From: Rugosimonospora sp036494675
Lineage (GTDB): Bacteria > Actinomycetota > Actinomycetes > Mycobacteriales > Micromonosporaceae
Assembly (NCBI GenBank): GCA_036494675.1
Contig: DASXOA010000435.1
Location: forward strand, 1 to 64,000
Direction of reading: 5' to 3'
DNA length: 64,000 bases
Positions 15,839-25,022 of this stretch are shown piece after piece. The position numbers and the translations under genes were made by a program. Under the pieces are notes generated by a model that had not been told where the DNA came from, did no database searches, and was given only the letters and a program-made list of their open reading frames with translations. Every line of letters starts with the position of its first letter. Position 1 is the first letter of the stretch.

Positions 15839-17644
15839 TTGGCATCGGACATCCCCACCGGCGGCCGCGGAGGCGGCCGCCCCTCCCGCACCCTGACCGC
15901 CGCGGAGAAGGCCCAGGCGAAGTCGGTCTCCCTGCGCCGCATCGGGCGCCTGTTCACGCCGTACCGTGGGCAGCTCGCCATCGTCACCCTGATCATCGTG
16001 GCGTCGTCGTTCGTCTCGATGGCCTCGCCGTTCCTGCTGCGCGCCGTGATCGACCACGCCCTGCCCGGGCGCGACGTCCGGCTGCTGGTCTGGCTGGTGA
16101 TCGGCATGGTCGCTGTGGCCGCCATCACCTCCGCGCTGGGCGTCGTCCAGACCTGGATCTCGACCAGGGTCGGCCAGCAGGTCATGCACGTGCTGCGTAC
16201 CTCCGTCTTCGGTCACCTGCACCGGCAGTCGATCGCGTTCTTCACCCGGACCCGCACCGGCGAGGTCCAGTCGCGCATCACCAACGACATCGGCGGCATG
16301 GAATCCGTGGTCACCTCGACGGCCACGTCGATCGCCGCCAACCTGACGACCGCCGTCGCCACCGCCGTGGCGATGGTCGCGCTGTCCTGGCGCCTGTCGC
16401 TGGTCTCGCTCGTGGTGCTGCCGCCGTCGATCTACCTGACCCGCAAGGTCGCCCAGATGCGCCGCGCCATCACGGCCGCCCGCCAGCGCGAACTCGCCGA
16501 CCTCAACGTGACCATCGAGGAGGGCCTGTCGATCAGCGGCGTCCAGCTCAGCAAGACCATGGGCACTGGCGCGTCGCTCATCTCCCGGTTCACCGCGTCC
16601 TCGGGGCGGCTCATCGACCTGGAACTGCGCTCAGAACTGGCCGGACGCTGGCGGATGGCCTCGATGAGCGTCATCTTCGCCGCGATCCCCGCCGTCATCT
16701 ACCTCGCCGCCGGGCTGCCGGTCACCGCCGGCACGATGACCATCGGTACCCTGGTCGCCTTCACGGCCCTGCAGTCGGGCCTGTTCCGGCCGCTGACCAG
16801 CCTGCTGAGCGTCGGTGTCTCGCTGACCAGTTCGCTCGCCCTGTTCGCCCGGATCTTCGAGTACCTCGACCTGCCGGTCGAGGTCGACGACCCCGCCGAT
16901 CCGGTCACGGTGGACCCGGCGGCGATCACCGGACACCTGAGGATCGACGGAGTGACCTTCCGGTACTCCGGCAGCGACCGCGACGCACTCGCCGGCGTCA
17001 CCCTCGACGTACCGGCCGGGACGACGCTGGCCCTGGTCGGAGAGACCGGTTCCGGCAAGAGCACCCTCGCCGCGCTCGTGGCACGCCTCTACGACCCGAC
17101 CGCCGGCCGGGTCACCATCGACGGCATCGACGTCCGCGACCTGCGCCTGTCCGACCTCGCCGCGATCGTCGGCGTGGTCAGCCAGGACACGTACCTGCTG
17201 CACACGACCGTGCGGGAGAACCTGCGCTACGTGAAGCCGGACGCGAGCGACGCCGAGATCGAGGACGCGGCCCGGGCGGCGCAGATCCACGACCTGATCG
17301 TGGGGCTGCCCGACGGGTACGACACCGTGGTCGGATCCCGCGGCCACCGGTTCTCCGGCGGCGAGAAGCAGCGCATCGCCATCGCCCGCACGCTCCTGCG
17401 CAACCCGCGCATCCTGGTGCTCGACGAGGCGACCAGCGCCCTGGACACCAGGACCGAACGCGCGGTCCAGCAGGCCTTCGACACCCTCGCCGAGGGACGG
17501 ACCACGATCACCATCGCGCACCGGCTCTCCACCGTCCGGGGGGCCGACCAGATCGCCGTGCTGGACCGCGGGCGGGTGGTCGAGACGGGTACGCACACCA
17601 GCCTGGTCAACGACAACGGCCGGTACGCGACGCTGGCGGCGTAG
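15839..17644 (+). CDS. ABC transporter, fused permease-ATPase (multidrug/lipid exporter type)
   Basis: The 601-residue half-transporter has a six-helix type I exporter domain (about residues 40-330) and an ATPase domain with Walker A GETGSGKST, Q-loop VSQDTYLLHTTVRENL, signature FSGGEKQR, Walker B ILVLDEATSALD and H-loop ITIAHRLS. It should homodimerise in the membrane and export drugs or lipids. The start is a TTG at 15839 with AGGAG 7 nt upstream. The divergent MarR gene and shared operator indicate substrate-induced expression, as for drug-export systems. Confidence 0.9.
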   Translation: MASDIPTGGRGGGRPSRTLTAAEKAQAKSVSLRRIGRLFTPYRGQLAIVTLIIVASSFVSMASPFLLRAVIDHALPGRDVRLLVWLVIGMVAVAAITSALGVVQTWISTRVGQQVMHVLRTSVFGHLHRQSIAFFTRTRTGEVQSRITNDIGGMESVVTSTATSIAANLTTAVATAVAMVALSWRLSLVSLVVLPPSIYLTRKVAQMRRAITAARQRELADLNVTIEEGLSISGVQLSKTMGTGASLISRFTASSGRLIDLELRSELAGRWRMASMSVIFAAIPAVIYLAAGLPVTAGTMTIGTLVAFTALQSGLFRPLTSLLSVGVSLTSSLALFARIFEYLDLPVEVDDPADPVTVDPAAITGHLRIDGVTFRYSGSDRDALAGVTLDVPAGTTLALVGETGSGKSTLAALVARLYDPTAGRVTIDGIDVRDLRLSDLAAIVGVVSQDTYLLHTTVRENLRYVKPDASDAEIEDAARAAQIHDLIVGLPDGYDTVVGSRGHRFSGGEKQRIAIARTLLRNPRILVLDEATSALDTRTERAVQQAFDTLAEGRTTITIAHRLSTVRGADQIAVLDRGRVVETGTHTSLVNDNGRYATLAA

Positions 17645-17651
17645 ACACGGC

Positions 17652-17686
17652 GGGCGCCACCGCGACGGATCGGCGATTTGGCGCCC
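17652..17686 (+). terminator. Terminator after the ABC exporter
   Basis: Perfect 8-bp arms GGGCGCCA (17652) and TGGCGCCC (17679) flank a 19-nt loop starting 8 bp after the exporter stop and ending 31 bp before the LtrA start. Confidence 0.5.
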
Positions 17687-17717
17687 GGCCGGGTGACGAG
17701 CGAAGAAAGATGGCCAT

Positions 17718-18944
17718 ATGAGGCACATCTTCCGGTTCCGACCCGCCCTGACGGAGGAGACTCACCGCGCCACCTCGTTCGAGGTCTTCTTCGATCTCGT
17801 GTTCATCTTCGCCCTGACCAGGATCATCTCGTTCATGGGGCACCCGCCCACATTCCTGACCCTGGCGCAGGGGCTCATCCTGCTCCTGCTGCTCTGGATG
17901 TCCTGGACGATCTACACCTGGCTGGGTAACCAGGCGCGCGCCGACGTCGGCCTGGTACCCGCCGGTACCGTGGCGGCGATGGCGGCCGTCTTCGTGGCCG
18001 CGCTGGTCATACCGGACGCGTTCCGGCACGCCCCCGGGACCGTGGACGCGCCGCTGACCCTGGCCCTGGCCTACATCGTGCTGCGGATACTGGACCTCGC
18101 CCTCTACTTCCACGTCACGGTCGGCGACCGGCAGATGCGCACGACGCTGCGCATCTTCTCGACCACCGCTGTCGTCGCCTGGGTACCGCTCGTGCTCGGC
18201 GCCGTGCTCAACGGCACCGTCCAGACCATCCTGTGGGCCACCGCGTTCGCCATCGACTTCAGCGGCGGCTTCCTCGCCTCGATCCTCAGCGGGTGGCGGC
18301 TGCGCAGCCCGAGCCACTTCACCGAACGGCACGGCCTGGTGTTGATCATCGCGCTCGGCGAGTCGCTGATCTCCGCCGGGGCCGGTGCCGGGGCGGCGGT
18401 GACCCACGGGCCGGTCCTGGCGGCGGCGCTGCTGGGCTTCGTCACCGCGGTGTGCCTGTGGTGGCTGTACTTCAAGAACTCCGCGGCCGCCGCCGGCGAG
18501 GCGCTGGGAAAGGTACCCGTGCAACAGCGTGGCCAGGAGGCCAGCAACGCCTACAGCCTGACGCACTTCCTCCTGATCGCCGGGGTGATCTACACCGCGC
18601 TTGGCATCGAGCAGACCCTCGCGGACCTGGCCGGCGACCGGCCCGGAGACACGGGCGGGCGGTCGCTCGGGTGGACCTCGGTCATCGCGCTGTACGGCGG
18701 GGTGTTTCTCTACCTCGCCGGCCGGGCGCTGTTCCTCCGGCTCGCCGTCCGGCCCGTCCCGCGTACACAGATCGCCGCGATCGGCGTGGCGCTGGCGCTG
18801 TTGCCCGCGGCCCGGTTCCTGCCCGCCCTGGCCGCACTCGGGTTGCTGACCGCGTTCCTCGTCGCCCTGGTCGGCTACGAGTGGTGGCAGCGCGGACGGA
18901 TGGATCCCGGCGGTGCCCGGACCGAGCCCGTCACGACGGTGTGA
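17718..18944 (+). CDS. ltrA: Low temperature requirement protein A family membrane protein
   Basis: The 408-residue protein begins with the LtrA signature RATSFEVFFDLVFIFALTRI and continues with about ten to eleven hydrophobic helices, including the conserved FTERHGLVLIIALGESLISA segment. The family is named for a Listeria gene needed at low temperature; its molecular role is unresolved. ATG 17718 is the first start after the exporter terminator and no strong ribosome-binding site is visible. Its last 14 bases overlap the convergent hydrolase gene. Confidence 0.85.
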   Translation: MRHIFRFRPALTEETHRATSFEVFFDLVFIFALTRIISFMGHPPTFLTLAQGLILLLLLWMSWTIYTWLGNQARADVGLVPAGTVAAMAAVFVAALVIPDAFRHAPGTVDAPLTLALAYIVLRILDLALYFHVTVGDRQMRTTLRIFSTTAVVAWVPLVLGAVLNGTVQTILWATAFAIDFSGGFLASILSGWRLRSPSHFTERHGLVLIIALGESLISAGAGAGAAVTHGPVLAAALLGFVTAVCLWWLYFKNSAAAAGEALGKVPVQQRGQEASNAYSLTHFLLIAGVIYTALGIEQTLADLAGDRPGDTGGRSLGWTSVIALYGGVFLYLAGRALFLRLAVRPVPRTQIAAIGVALALLPAARFLPALAALGLLTAFLVALVGYEWWQRGRMDPGGARTEPVTTV

Positions 18945-20010
18945 CGGCGGGGCGTCTCCCAAGCTGGCCGGCCATCCAGTCGGCGATCATCGGACGGGCC
19001 CGGAACGGCTGGTTCGACACCCCGTGGTTGCCGTCCGGAAAGCACACGAACGTGCCCTGCGGCGTCTCGTCCGCCTGCCGCTGCGTCTGCTGCCACGGGA
19101 TCAGCCGGTCCAGCCTGCCGGTGACGTACAGCGCCGGTACCGTGATCCGCTGGCACACGCCGGCCAGGTCCAGCGTTCCCGCGATCCGTCGACCCTCGGC
19201 GTCGTCGCGCGCACCGGATTTGACCACGAACGTCTGCCGGGTCATCGGCGGCAGGTCCTCCCACATGTCGCCGAACCGGAACGGCCCGCTGATGCCGGCG
19301 ACGGCACGGATCCGCGACTCGTGGGCGGCCGCCCGGGGAGCGTAGTAGCCGCCCAGGCTCACACCGCACACGCCGATCCGCGCGTGGTCGAGGTCGGAGC
19401 GCGTGGCGAGCGCGTCCAGCAGGGGACTCACCGCGGCCTCGTAGTCCGGCCGGATCGGCATGGCGAGCCCGGTCTCCCCCTGTCCGGGGCCGTCGAGCGA
19501 CACGGTCGCCATGCCACGGTCCAGGAACGACTGCTCGAAGAAGAAGAACTCCTCCTTGGTGGAGTCGAGGCCCGGGACGAGCACCACGTACGGCGGCAGG
19601 TCGACGCCCACCGGACGGCGCAGGTTCGCGTACGCGGTGCCGCCGTCGACCGGGATGTCCAACCGCTGCGCGGTCGGGTCCAGCCGGGACAGCGCGTACC
19701 GCGTCTCCTCGACCGAACGCCGCGTCGCCTCGGCCGCGAGATCGAGGTCGACCATCCACACGAACTTGCCGAAGTGCCGGTCGACCGAGGCCCGCCGCCA
19801 CGCCTGGCCGGCGGTCAGGCGGTGGCCCGAGGCGTCCGCCTCCGCCGCGAACGACGCCTGGCGCTCGGCGGTCCGGTTCCACTGCGGAAGCCAGTCCGCC
19901 CAGGTGTCGATGCGGGCCACGGTCGCGGTCATGTCGTTGTAGTCCACGCCATTCTGGATCAGGCGCGGCGCCCAGTGCGCCAGTGCCGTCGCGACGTCGT
20001 TGTCCGGCAT
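18931..20010 (-). CDS. Alpha/beta hydrolase (dihydropseudooxynicotine-hydrolase/FrsA-like)
   Basis: The 359-residue protein has an N-terminal helical region (about residues 1-125) and an alpha/beta hydrolase core with oxyanion strand VVLVPGLDSTKEE, nucleophile elbow GVSLGG, acid in VTGRLDRLIPW and a C-terminal histidine in DGNHGVSN. This two-part plan is that of the dihydropseudooxynicotine hydrolase/FrsA-like family, some members of which cut C-C bonds of 1,3-diketones. It is the last gene of the leftward operon E1-E2-hydrolase (28-bp gap after E2), which suggests it produces or consumes the oxo acid handled by those subunits. Substrate assignment is inference. Confidence 0.75.
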   Translation of the reverse strand: MPDNDVATALAHWAPRLIQNGVDYNDMTATVARIDTWADWLPQWNRTAERQASFAAEADASGHRLTAGQAWRRASVDRHFGKFVWMVDLDLAAEATRRSVEETRYALSRLDPTAQRLDIPVDGGTAYANLRRPVGVDLPPYVVLVPGLDSTKEEFFFFEQSFLDRGMATVSLDGPGQGETGLAMPIRPDYEAAVSPLLDALATRSDLDHARIGVCGVSLGGYYAPRAAAHESRIRAVAGISGPFRFGDMWEDLPPMTRQTFVVKSGARDDAEGRRIAGTLDLAGVCQRITVPALYVTGRLDRLIPWQQTQRQADETPQGTFVCFPDGNHGVSNQPFRARPMIADWMAGQLGRRPAVTPS

Positions 20011-20038
20011 CGTCTGCCTCCGATCGATGATGGCGGTG

Positions 20039-21418
20039 TCAGGCCAGGATGCGCAGCGGGGATTCGAGCAGGGACAGGAACGCGGCCATCCACCGGGCGG
20101 CGACGGCACCGTCGACCGGCCGGTGGTCGACGGACAGGGTCACCCTCAGCACGGTCGCGATGCCGAGTTCGCCGTCGTTGACGACGGCCTCCGGGCGGGC
20201 GGCGCCGACGGCGAGGATGGCCGCGTGCGGAGGATTGATGACGGCGGTGAAGTCCTCCGTGCCGAACATGCCCAGATTGGTGACGGTCAGCGTCCCGCCC
20301 TCGAGTTCGTCCTGGCGCAGCGCGCCGTCCCGCGCGCGGGACGCCAGGTCGGCGTTGGCCCGCGACAGCGCCGATATGGTCATCGCCGGCACGTCGCGCA
20401 GCACGGGCGTCACCAGGCCGGCGTCGGTGGCGACGGCCACGGCGATGTCGACGCTCCGGTAGGACCGGATCGCGTCCGGGGTCCAGATGACGTTCATCTC
20501 GGGGACGGCGACGTGCGCCCTCGCCGCGGCGGCGACCACGAGGTCGGTGACCGAGACCCGGACGTCGACGGACGCGTTGAGGTCGGCGCGCAGCGCGAGC
20601 AGGGCGTCGATGCGGGCGCTGCCCCGGATCGCGAAGTGTGGCGCCTCCCGGTTGCTCTCCACCAGCCGGCTCGCGATGGCCCGCCGCATCCGGCTGTGCG
20701 GGATGTCCCGGTAGTCGCCGGACGCGGCCGTCGGTCCCCACGCCGCCGACACCGCCGGATCCGCCAGATCCGGGGTTCCCGGGGCTGCCGCGCCGGGGGC
20801 CGCCGGGACCGACGGGGACGGCGCTCGGGCCGCGGCGGGGGGCGGGGGCGGCGCGGCCGGGACCACGACGGGGTGCGGCGTCGCGGGGGCCGCGGGCGGT
20901 GCCGGGGGTACCGCGGGCGGGCGCGCCTCGATGGCCCGCCGGACGTCGTCGCGGACGATGCGCCCGCCCGGCCCGGTGCCGGCGATGGACTCGACCGGCA
21001 GGCCGTTCTCCCGGGCGATCCGTCGGGCGAGCGGGCTCGCGAACACCCGGGACGCGGCCGCCGAGCCGGTTCCGGGAGCCGAGCCGGTAACGGGAACCGA
21101 GTCGCTAGCGGGAACCGACGCGAGCGGCTCCGCACCCGTCAGGCGCGCGACCAGAGCGTCGAGGTCGTCGACGACCTCGCCCGGTTCGCCGAGCACGGCC
21201 ATCGGCGTCCCCACGGCGACCGCCGCTCCCGGCTCGATCAGCGTCTTCAGCAGCACGCCGTCGGAGTCGGCCGGGACGTCCACGACAGCCTTCTCGGTCT
21301 CGACCGTGGCGATCGCGTCGCCACCGGAGAACGCGGCATTCTCCGGGAGCGGCCACGCCGACAACACCGCCTCGGCCGTGTTCGCGGAGATCTCGGGCAT
21401 CCGCAGCAGGCGTGCCAT
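20039..21418 (-). CDS. Dihydrolipoamide acyltransferase (E2) of a 2-oxoacid/acetoin dehydrogenase-like complex
   Basis: The 459-residue protein has one lipoyl domain with the lipoylated lysine at residue 43 (VETEKAVVDV), a flexible Pro/Ala-rich linker, a peripheral-subunit-binding domain (FASPLARRIARENGLPVESI then GTGPGGRIVRDDV) and a C-terminal catalytic domain with the HxxxD motif in VDHRPVDGA. It transfers the acyl group made by E1 to CoA. It lies 1 bp downstream of the E1 fusion gene, so the two subunits are co-translated. No dihydrolipoamide dehydrogenase (E3) gene is nearby; E3 is presumably borrowed from a housekeeping complex. Confidence 0.9.
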   Translation of the reverse strand: MARLLRMPEISANTAEAVLSAWPLPENAAFSGGDAIATVETEKAVVDVPADSDGVLLKTLIEPGAAVAVGTPMAVLGEPGEVVDDLDALVARLTGAEPLASVPASDSVPVTGSAPGTGSAAASRVFASPLARRIARENGLPVESIAGTGPGGRIVRDDVRRAIEARPPAVPPAPPAAPATPHPVVVPAAPPPPPAAARAPSPSVPAAPGAAAPGTPDLADPAVSAAWGPTAASGDYRDIPHSRMRRAIASRLVESNREAPHFAIRGSARIDALLALRADLNASVDVRVSVTDLVVAAAARAHVAVPEMNVIWTPDAIRSYRSVDIAVAVATDAGLVTPVLRDVPAMTISALSRANADLASRARDGALRQDELEGGTLTVTNLGMFGTEDFTAVINPPHAAILAVGAARPEAVVNDGELGIATVLRVTLSVDHRPVDGAVAARWMAAFLSLLESPLRILA

Positions 21419-21419
21419 C

Positions 21420-23711
21420 TCAGCTTCCCGCGATCCGGGTCAGCCCGGAGGCGACCTCCTCGCGGCGGGCGATGGCGGCGCGTTCGAGCACCTTGCTGAT
21501 GCTCGGCGAGGCCTCGCCGCCGGTCACCCGCTCGATCGGGGCGTCCAGCCAGTCGAAGTACCGGCGCTGGATCTCGTCGGCGAGCCAGCCCCCGTACGAG
21601 GTGCCGACCGCGCCCTGTTCCACGATGAGCACCCGGTTGGTCTTGCGGATGCTGGTACCGAGCGTGTCCCAGTCGAGGCTGGCCCGGTCGAGCCACCGCA
21701 GGTCGATGACTTCGGCGTCGATGCCGGTGTCGGCGACCGCCGCGAGCGACTCGGCAACCATGGACAGGTACGCGACGACGGTCACCGCGGCTCCTTCCCG
21801 GCGCACGGCCGCGCGCCCGACGGGCAGGCAGTAGTCGTAGTCGTGTGCCGGTCCCGGGCCGGTGCTCGAATACAGGTCGACGTGTTCGAGCACGACGACG
21901 GGATCGTCGCAGCGCAGGGCGGCGTTCATCAGCCCGACGTAGTCGAAGGGGGTCGAGGGCGCTACGATCCGCCAGCCCGGGGCCGTGGCGAAGATGCCGG
22001 CCGGATCCATCGAGTGCTGCGACCCGTACCCGGTGCCGGTGGCGACCTTGCTGCGCAGTACGAGCGGCACCGGGCCGGCACCACCGAACATGTGCCTGGC
22101 CTTCGCGACCTGGTTGAACAGTTGGTCGGCGGCGACCCACATGAAGTCGGCGTACATGAACTCCACCACCGGCCGGAACCGGCCGTCGAGCGCGATTCCA
22201 CCGGCCAGGCCGGTGAACGCGTTCTCGCTGATCGGGGTGCCCAGCACCCGGTCGGGGTGGGCGTCGCGCAGCCCCCGGGTGGCGCCGTTGGTGCCGCCGT
22301 TGAGGCGGTGGACGTCCTCGCCCAGGACGACGATCCGCGGATCGGTGGCCATCCGCCGGGCCATCACCCCTGCGACGGCGTCGATGAACCGGATCTGGAT
22401 CAACTCGCCGTCGAACGTGCCGGCGTCCGCGGTGCGTACCCCGGTGAACTCGGACAGGTCGCCGCGGACGCCGACATCGACGAACGCCGGGTCCGGCCAC
22501 TCGGCCGGCCTGATCCGCCGCTGTCCGGGCCTGCGGCCAGCGACCGGCTCGCCGGCCGCCGAACCAGCCGGCGCCGAACCAGCCGCACTACCCGCCCCCG
22601 GACCACGTGCCGCCGAACCAGCCGGCGCAGAACCGGCCGGCGCCGCATCGTCCGGCACCGGTTCGAGGAGCACGTCGCCGGCGGCGGACACTGCCCGGCT
22701 GGCCGCCGCCACCGCCGCGTCGATCGCGTCCCGGTCCAGCAGACCGCGGCGGACGAGGTGCCGGCCGACCCGGTCGATCGGGTCGCGCGCCCGCCACCGC
22801 GCCTCCTCTTCCCTGCTGCGGTAGTGGAACGCGCTGCCGGGGAACGGGCCGTTCTGGTGGAAGTAGCGGTAGGTGTCGGCCTCGATCAGGGTGGGTCCAC
22901 GGCCGGCGCGCATGTGCGCGGTCGCTTCGCGCGTCGCCAGGTAGACCGCGAGCGGGTCCATGCCGTCCACGCGCCAGCTCGCGATGCCGAAACCGGGACC
23001 GCGCGCGGACAGGCGGGGCTCGCCGGTCGCCTCGGCCACGCTGGTGGAGACCGCGTACTGGTTGTTCTCGATGAAGAAACAGATCGGCAGCTGCCAGGCC
23101 GCGGCGAGGTTGAACGTCTCCAGCGTGGAACCGATGTTCGCCGCGCCGTCGCCGAAGTAGGTCACCGCGACCGCGTCCGTGCCGGCCTGCCGGTCGGCCC
23201 ACGCGTACCCGGCCGCGGACGGGACGCCGCCGCCGACGATGGCATTGGTACCCATCGCGCCGGCGTCCTTCCACTGCAGGTGCATCGAGCCGCCCCGGCC
23301 GTGGCTGTAACCCCGGGCGAGCCCGCAGATCTCGGCGAGCGTCCGCAACAGCACGGTACGTACCGCCTCCGGCAGGTCGCCGGTCAGGTCGAACCCGTGC
23401 GGCGCGACGTGCGCGAGCGCCTTGGCGAGGAACTGGTGGTGGCCGCGATGCGAGCCGTTGACCTGGTCGCCGGGCGCCAGGGCCAGCACCGAGCCGACGG
23501 CGCCGCCCTCCTGGCCGATGCTGGAGTGGGCGGGGCCGTGCACCAGACCGGCGGCGGCGAGGTCCAGCACGTACTCCTCGAACGCGCGGATCAGCACGAG
23601 CTGCTGGAACATCGCCGTCAGCAGGTCGGGGTCGGCCGCGTCCCAGTCATCGGCGGTCGCGGTCAGTTCCGTCCAGCCGGCGTCCGGTCGCAACGGGCGG
23701 TGATCGGGCAT
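21420..23711 (-). CDS. Fused E1 alpha-beta 2-oxoacid/acetoin dehydrogenase
   Basis: The 763-residue protein joins an E1-alpha module (about residues 30-350) and an E1-beta module (about 425-763). The alpha part contains the thiamine-diphosphate motif from GDG (187-189) to NN (216-217) and the SHRGHHQFLAKA stretch typical of acetoin/branched-chain E1. The beta part has VLGEDVHRLNGGTNGATRGL and VEFMYADFMWVAADQ. Normally these are separate genes. The joint (about residues 355-410) is an Ala/Gly/Pro-rich linker encoded by 15-bp repeats. The enzyme decarboxylates a 2-oxo acid or acetoin and acylates the E2 lipoyl group. It is divergent from the VOC-GntR operon and shares its operator. Confidence 0.88.
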   Translation of the reverse strand: MPDHRPLRPDAGWTELTATADDWDAADPDLLTAMFQQLVLIRAFEEYVLDLAAAGLVHGPAHSSIGQEGGAVGSVLALAPGDQVNGSHRGHHQFLAKALAHVAPHGFDLTGDLPEAVRTVLLRTLAEICGLARGYSHGRGGSMHLQWKDAGAMGTNAIVGGGVPSAAGYAWADRQAGTDAVAVTYFGDGAANIGSTLETFNLAAAWQLPICFFIENNQYAVSTSVAEATGEPRLSARGPGFGIASWRVDGMDPLAVYLATREATAHMRAGRGPTLIEADTYRYFHQNGPFPGSAFHYRSREEEARWRARDPIDRVGRHLVRRGLLDRDAIDAAVAAASRAVSAAGDVLLEPVPDDAAPAGSAPAGSAARGPGAGSAAGSAPAGSAAGEPVAGRRPGQRRIRPAEWPDPAFVDVGVRGDLSEFTGVRTADAGTFDGELIQIRFIDAVAGVMARRMATDPRIVVLGEDVHRLNGGTNGATRGLRDAHPDRVLGTPISENAFTGLAGGIALDGRFRPVVEFMYADFMWVAADQLFNQVAKARHMFGGAGPVPLVLRSKVATGTGYGSQHSMDPAGIFATAPGWRIVAPSTPFDYVGLMNAALRCDDPVVVLEHVDLYSSTGPGPAHDYDYCLPVGRAAVRREGAAVTVVAYLSMVAESLAAVADTGIDAEVIDLRWLDRASLDWDTLGTSIRKTNRVLIVEQGAVGTSYGGWLADEIQRRYFDWLDAPIERVTGGEASPSISKVLERAAIARREEVASGLTRIAGS
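22558..22641. repeat. 15-bp coding repeat in the E1 fusion linker
   Basis: Units of GCCGAACCAGCCGGC at 22558, 22573, 22612 and 22627 (degenerate between them) encode the Ala-Gly-Ser-Ala-Pro linker that joins the E1 alpha and beta modules. Confidence 0.75.
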
Positions 23712-23756
23712 CGGGGTCCTCCGATCGGTCGTGCACGGCTATCACCGTGCCACAGG

Positions 23757-23831
23757 ATTGGATCCAACTTCCAGAGCCGCAGCCGTCTTTTCTGCGTCGG
23801 CCTCCCTGACGTAGGATCGGTTGGATCCAAT
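23757..23831. promoter_or_regulatory. Pair of inverted operator copies between E1 and VOC genes
   Basis: ATTGGATCCAAC (23757-23768) and its exact reverse complement GTTGGATCCAAT (23820-23831) flank the divergent promoters, centre to centre 63 bp (six helical turns). Each contains the palindrome TTGGATCCAA. The second copy ends 3 bp before the VOC ribosome-binding site. The GntR encoded at 24357 is the obvious binder. Confidence 0.7.
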
Positions 23832-23847
23832 GAGGGAGGGTCGCGTC

Positions 23848-24360
23848 ATGGCACTGCCCGGGCTGCGCCGCCTCGACCATGTCGGATTCACCGTGCCGGA
23901 CCTCGACGAGGCGACCCGCTTCCTCGTCGACGTGCTCGGCTGCGAGTACCTCTACTCGCTCGGGCCGTTCGCCGACGGCGGCGACTGGATGGCCGAGCAC
24001 CTCAACGTGCACCCGCGGGCGACGGTGCCGGAGAACCGGTTCTTCCGCTGCGGCGGCCAGGCGGTGTTCGAGGTCTTCGCGTACACGGCGCCGGACCAGC
24101 ACCCGGCCGTGCCGCGCAACAGCGACATCGGCGGACACCACGTCGCGCTGTACGTCGACGACCTGGACGCGGCGGTGGCACATCTGCACGCCCACGGCGT
24201 ACGGGTGTTGGGCGAGCCGACCGCGAGCCGCGGGCCGCACGAGGGCCAGCGCTGGGTCTACTTCCTGGCACCCTGGGGCATGCAGTTCGAGCTCGTGTCC
24301 TACCCGCACGGCAAGGCCTTCGACCGTGGATCCACTGTGGACCCCGGAGGTACCCGGTGA
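23848..24360 (+). CDS. VOC-family (glyoxalase/dioxygenase fold) protein
   Basis: The 170-residue protein has two beta-alpha-beta-beta-beta modules: one starting LDHVGFTVPDLDEATRFLVD, the other HHVALYVDDLDAAVAHLHAHGV, and ends with FLAPWGMQFELVSYPHG. Conserved H in the first strand of each half and E in QFEL are positioned as metal ligands of VOC enzymes. It could be an isomerase, a lyase or an extradiol-type dioxygenase; the sequence does not decide. ATG 23848 follows GGGAGGG by 7 nt. It is the first gene of VOC-GntR-[2Fe-2S]-Mo, and overlaps the next gene by 4 bp. Confidence 0.8.
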   Translation: MALPGLRRLDHVGFTVPDLDEATRFLVDVLGCEYLYSLGPFADGGDWMAEHLNVHPRATVPENRFFRCGGQAVFEVFAYTAPDQHPAVPRNSDIGGHHVALYVDDLDAAVAHLHAHGVRVLGEPTASRGPHEGQRWVYFLAPWGMQFELVSYPHGKAFDRGSTVDPGGTR

Positions 24361-25022
24361 CCGTGGCGACCGCCGCCAGCCTGCGGGTGGCCGACCAGTT
24401 GCGGACCGCGATCCTCGGCGGCACCATCGGGCCGGGTGAACGCGTCCGGCAGGAGGACGTCGCCCAGCGGCTGGGCGCGAGCCGGCTGCCCGTACGCGAG
24501 GCGCTGCGCATGCTGGCCGCCGAGGGGCTGATCGAGCACGAACCCCACAAGGGTGCCCGGGTGCCGCGGCTGTCCATGCACGAGGTCGACGTGGTGTACC
24601 AGATGCGGGAGCGCCTCGAACCGCTCGCGCTCGCCGAGAGCATGCCCGAGTTGACCGGCGACGACCTGGACCGGCTGGCCGCCATCCAGGACGAGATCGA
24701 GGCCGACGCCGACCTGGGCCGGTTTCTCGAACTCGACCGCGAATTCCATCTGCTCAGCTACAGCGGTTGCCGGATCGAGCAGTTGACCGCGACCGTGGCC
24801 CGGCTCTGGAACACCACCCAGCACTACCGGCGCACGTACATGCAACTGAGCGGCCCGCACCGGCGCTGGGTGGTGAACGCCGAGCACCGCCTCCTGCTGG
24901 ACGCGATCGTGCGACGCGACGACACCGACGCCGGCCGCTTCCTGGCCGGCCACATCCGGCGGACCAGGATCGAGCTGGCCCACCACCCGGCTGTCTTCGG
25001 ACCCGGGGAGGCGGCGCGATGA
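24357..25022 (+). CDS. GntR-family regulator (FadR/FCD subfamily)
   Basis: The 221-residue protein has an N-terminal winged helix (LRTAILGGTIGPGERVRQED, then LGASRLPVREALRMLAAEGL) and an all-helical FCD effector domain with the metal-ligand pattern D-x3-H (DREFHLL) and further histidines (AEHRLLLDAI, GHIRRT). FCD regulators usually bind small carboxylates. GTG 24357 overlaps the VOC stop and lies 6 nt after GGAGG. The protein most likely acts on the two inverted TTGGATCCAA sites at 23757-23831, controlling its own operon and the divergent E1-E2-hydrolase operon. Confidence 0.88.
   Translation: MTVATAASLRVADQLRTAILGGTIGPGERVRQEDVAQRLGASRLPVREALRMLAAEGLIEHEPHKGARVPRLSMHEVDVVYQMRERLEPLALAESMPELTGDDLDRLAAIQDEIEADADLGRFLELDREFHLLSYSGCRIEQLTATVARLWNTTQHYRRTYMQLSGPHRRWVVNAEHRLLLDAIVRRDDTDAGRFLAGHIRRTRIELAHHPAVFGPGEAAR

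Noticed and set aside
20931..24356. A very long plus-strand open frame running into the GntR gene
   Set aside because: Only the final 221 residues are real protein (GntR). The rest is antisense to the E1 and E2 genes and has no motifs.
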